Of a DNA stretch of 64,000 bases, positions 62,075 to 64,000 are shown in pieces. Each line of letters opens with the position of its first letter. Positions within the stretch are counted from its first letter, which is position 1. The stretch lies in the NCBI GenBank assembly GCA_902520885.1, contig CABYPW010000006.1:52865-116864 (forward strand), given 5' to 3'. Position numbers and translations under genes: made by a program. The DNA comes from an uncultured SAR116 cluster alpha proteobacterium (lineage in GTDB: Bacteria; Pseudomonadota; Alphaproteobacteria; Puniceispirillales; Puniceispirillaceae). The notes below the pieces were generated by a model that was not told the DNA's origin, made no database searches, and was given only the letters and a program-made list of their open reading frames with translations.

Positions 62075-63814
62075 TCACACTTTTTTCTTTTTAAAATCTT
62101 TTACAAACGAATCTAGTCTCGCGTTAAAATCTTCTATTAATTTTTGATCTTTATGGGCAGACTTGGTCACATAATTTTTCATATTTGGAAGCAAAGGATG
62201 TTCTATAAATTTTCCATTTCTACCAAGCATAAAATGAGAAGAGGCACTATAAAACCAAGTTTCCAAACCTAAGGCTCCAGCTAAAGCGTAGGGAGCAGAC
62301 GGGGATGTTATAACAAGATCAAGATTACTCATCAATGCTAACGCACCGTCTACATCATCCATTTGGTCTAGGAAACCAGTATTCATAAAGTATTTTGAAA
62401 TTTCAGAGTGATTTTTTGAGATGTCCTCGTAATCGACATCATATTGTAAACTCACAAAATCTATATCTTTTCTGCTTAAAACTCTCTCCCAATTGTCCAG
62501 TTTTGTATGGTGAGTGTGTCGACCATCACTAAGGATAGAGCTTGACCAACAAAATCCAACCTTTGGCTTATTATTTTCTTTGTTGAGTTTAAATCCCCAA
62601 TATTGCTTTCTAAGTTCATCTGCCTTTAAATAATCAAGATTTTTTAAGGTTTCCCCAGCTTCAAGCTTCTCTATATTTTTATTTAGAAACCAAAGAAATA
62701 TATCCCCCATAGGAACGTGATATTGAAAATCGTTATAAAATGGCTTTAACGAATTGTCGTCAAAAAGACCCGTTCTACAATGAATTTCTGGAAAACTTCT
62801 AGTCAAAATCTCGGTGGCTTTAAAATGAGTTTCAAAAATTAAATTTGGAAATTCTTTCGCAAATGAGTTTAAGGCAGTGGAAAATAAAATCTCATCCGCT
62901 AAACCTTGCTCTGACCAAATTAAAATTCTAGAATATTTATCAACACCCTCATGCCATTTTGGGACGTCAAATTGTCTTTTGGGACTTGGAAAATTTTTCC
63001 AATCAAACCTTACTTTATAATTTTCTATTCCCTCTCTTATATCTCCATATCTGAGTTGAGTTAACGCAAGATTCCATCTTATTTCAATATTATCAGGTTC
63101 TATTTCTAGAGCCAATTTGTTTAATTTAAGACTTTCCTCAATATTACCATTGGATTGATGGGCTATTCCCGCAAATGCGGCTAATATTGCTTCAGACTGC
63201 CAGTCATAATCTGTTGTTTCGAAAAAATTAAGAACCTCCTCAAATCTATGCGTTTTTATGCATGAAGATACAAAAGACATAACAACTACACTAGAAAGAT
63301 TATTTTTGGCTATTTCTTCTTTTGCAATCTCGTACTGCTCATCGAGTCTGTCAATCTTTCCGAGACTTTTTAATAATAGACTTGTTGTTAATTCTGTTTT
63401 GCTACCAAGTTGTCTTGCTTTCATCAGATTATTGGCAGTCTCTTCTGGCTGAAGCAATTCTGCATACGCAAAACCTGCTAACTGCCAATAAGTAAAATTT
63501 GATTCTAATGTGACTTTTGATTTTTCTAGATGAGGTATAATCTCCGATACACAGTCAGTTTTAGAGTAAAGCTTCATCAAGGCAGAAATAATATTTATAT
63601 CGTATTTAATGGTTGCTGCTTTTTCAAAATAGAATTTTGACTTTTCAAAATCTCTTGAATTAAAGTAAATTGCCCCCCTGGCTAGAAGACTATCAAACCC
63701 TCTACCATTCTTTTTTTCGAATTTTTCTAGGTCACGAAGATTTTTTGATAAAGAAGTTTTATTATCATTTTCTTCAGCATTTATTTCAATTTTTGATAAG
63801 TCTAACGCTTCCAT
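62075..63814 (-). CDS. TPR protein with glycosyltransferase-like C-terminal domain
   Basis: About 579 residues from ATG 63814. The frame reaches TTG 63847, but a sigma-54 promoter at 63843-63859 would start transcription near 63832, and GGAG lies just before 63814. Residues about 30-260 are TPR repeats (ESLKLNKLALEIEPDNIEIRWNLALTQLRYGDIREG). The C-terminal part (about 280-570) has WSEQGLADEILFSTAL, KVGFCWSSS, DFVSLQYDV and MSNLDLVITSPSAPYALAGALGLETWFY, the layout of GT9/GT41-like TPR glycosyltransferases often found beside flagellin genes. Likely the flagellin glycosyltransferase; donor by context CMP-legionaminic acid, an inference. Confidence 0.75.
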   Translation of the reverse strand: MEALDLSKIEINAEENDNKTSLSKNLRDLEKFEKKNGRGFDSLLARGAIYFNSRDFEKSKFYFEKAATIKYDINIISALMKLYSKTDCVSEIIPHLEKSKVTLESNFTYWQLAGFAYAELLQPEETANNLMKARQLGSKTELTTSLLLKSLGKIDRLDEQYEIAKEEIAKNNLSSVVVMSFVSSCIKTHRFEEVLNFFETTDYDWQSEAILAAFAGIAHQSNGNIEESLKLNKLALEIEPDNIEIRWNLALTQLRYGDIREGIENYKVRFDWKNFPSPKRQFDVPKWHEGVDKYSRILIWSEQGLADEILFSTALNSFAKEFPNLIFETHFKATEILTRSFPEIHCRTGLFDDNSLKPFYNDFQYHVPMGDIFLWFLNKNIEKLEAGETLKNLDYLKADELRKQYWGFKLNKENNKPKVGFCWSSSILSDGRHTHHTKLDNWERVLSRKDIDFVSLQYDVDYEDISKNHSEISKYFMNTGFLDQMDDVDGALALMSNLDLVITSPSAPYALAGALGLETWFYSASSHFMLGRNGKFIEHPLLPNMKNYVTKSAHKDQKLIEDFNARLDSFVKDFKKKKV

Positions 63815-63842
63815 TATTTTCTCCATAAGATCATGAAGAATT

Positions 63843-63859
63843 TGCAAATTTTATGCCAA
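63843..63859 (-). promoter_or_regulatory. Sigma-54 promoter for the TPR-leg operon
   Basis: Minus-strand TTGGCATAAAATTTGCA, full consensus halves at correct spacing. Predicted start near 63832, 18 nt before ATG 63814. The -24 box abuts the U-tract of the flagellin terminator. Confidence 0.82.
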
Positions 63860-63882
63860 AAAAAAGCGGGCTTTCGCCCGCT
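63858..63882 (-). terminator. Rho-independent terminator of the flagellin gene
   Basis: Stem AGCGGGC (63865-63871), loop TTTC, stem GCCCGCT (63876-63882), a perfect 7-bp GC-rich stem with a four-base loop. On the minus strand it is followed by a run of seven to eight T. It lies 25 nt after the flagellin stop codon. Confidence 0.92.
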
Positions 63883-63906
63883 CCTTTATAATAAAAGTTT
63901 TAAAAA

Positions 63907-64000
63907 TTATTGTAACAGCGCTAGAATTGACTGTTTAGACTGATTTGCCTGAGCAAGCATGGAAGTTGCTGCCTGTGACAAGATCTGGTTCTTAGTCAAA
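63907..64000 (-). CDS. fliC: Flagellin, C-terminal fragment at window edge
   Basis: The minus strand from 64000 reads an open frame ending with TAA at 63907-63909. The last 30 residues are LTKNQILSQAATSMLAQANQ followed by SKQSILALLQ, the highly conserved C-terminal D0 helix of flagellins. The rest of the gene lies beyond the window. A strong terminator follows at once, so flagellin is transcribed separately from the TPR-leg operon. Being the filament subunit, it is the likely target of the glycan genes to the left. Confidence 0.93.
   Translation of the reverse strand, partial: LTKNQILSQAATSMLAQANQSKQSILALLQ

Overview
The window comes from an AT-rich, motile, Gram-negative proteobacterium, probably marine. 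The flagellar layout (flhA-flhF-flhG-fliA, flgP/flgT/flgA/flgM, flgB to flgL, outer-membrane L- and P-ring genes) matches the sigma-54/sigma-28 polar-flagellum systems best known from Vibrio and Pseudomonas. A FlgJ without a muramidase domain and several unfamiliar accessory genes do not fit a textbook gammaproteobacterium. I cannot decide between Alpha- and Gammaproteobacteria from the sequence alone.

Layout. (1) 1-11757 is housekeeping and metabolism: a C-terminally cut htpG, a DUF952 protein, a DabA/DabB inorganic-carbon uptake pair whose DabB is unusually long, then a plus-strand run of LysE exporter, MFS transporter, methyltransferase and thiolase. (2) 11819-13407 holds four small minus-strand genes, two of them exported proteins. 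(3) 13598-41400 is a nearly complete flagellar locus. It has a stand-alone rod/hook paralogue, a minus-strand regulatory and export operon (flhA-flhF-flhG-fliA plus one unknown), a plus-strand operon flgP-flgT-LysM-like-flgA-flgM-flgN-DUF2802, and the structural run flgB-C-D-E-F / flgG-H-I-J-K-L. FlgE (1505 aa) and FlgK (1743 aa) are giants, three to four times the usual size. (4) 41466-44353 is a cassette of two unrecognised proteins, a radical SAM/SPASM enzyme and a PhyH-type dioxygenase. (5) 44510-55163 is a sugar-nucleotide cluster: a heptose-type kinase/nucleotidyltransferase fusion, a second nucleotidyltransferase, GmhA-like isomerase, two SDR proteins, two aminotransferases, a TPP-dependent E1 alpha/beta pair without E2/E3, and a TIGR04372-type glycosyltransferase. 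(6) 55185-62020 is a legionaminic-acid (nonulosonate) cassette: legB, legC, legH/neuD-like, legI, legG, ptmE, legF. (7) 62075-64000 has a TPR glycosyltransferase-like gene and, at the edge, the C-terminus of a flagellin gene with its terminator.

The unifying signal is a set of -24/-12 (sigma-54) promoter motifs, GG-N10-GC within TTGGCAyN-N4-TTGCW. They occur in front of flhA, flgP, flgB, flgG, the radical SAM cassette, both arms of the sugar cluster, the TPR/leg operon and ptmE. Weaker versions precede the two gene groups around 13.4-13.6 kb and the acidic-repeat protein at 25.2 kb. So the glycan genes appear to be wired into the flagellar transcription programme. The simplest reading is that the window encodes a polar flagellum plus the machinery that decorates its filament with a nonulosonic acid and probably a heptose-derived, possibly branched, amino sugar. 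The radical SAM/dioxygenase cassette and the E1-type pair are the best candidates for undescribed biochemistry.
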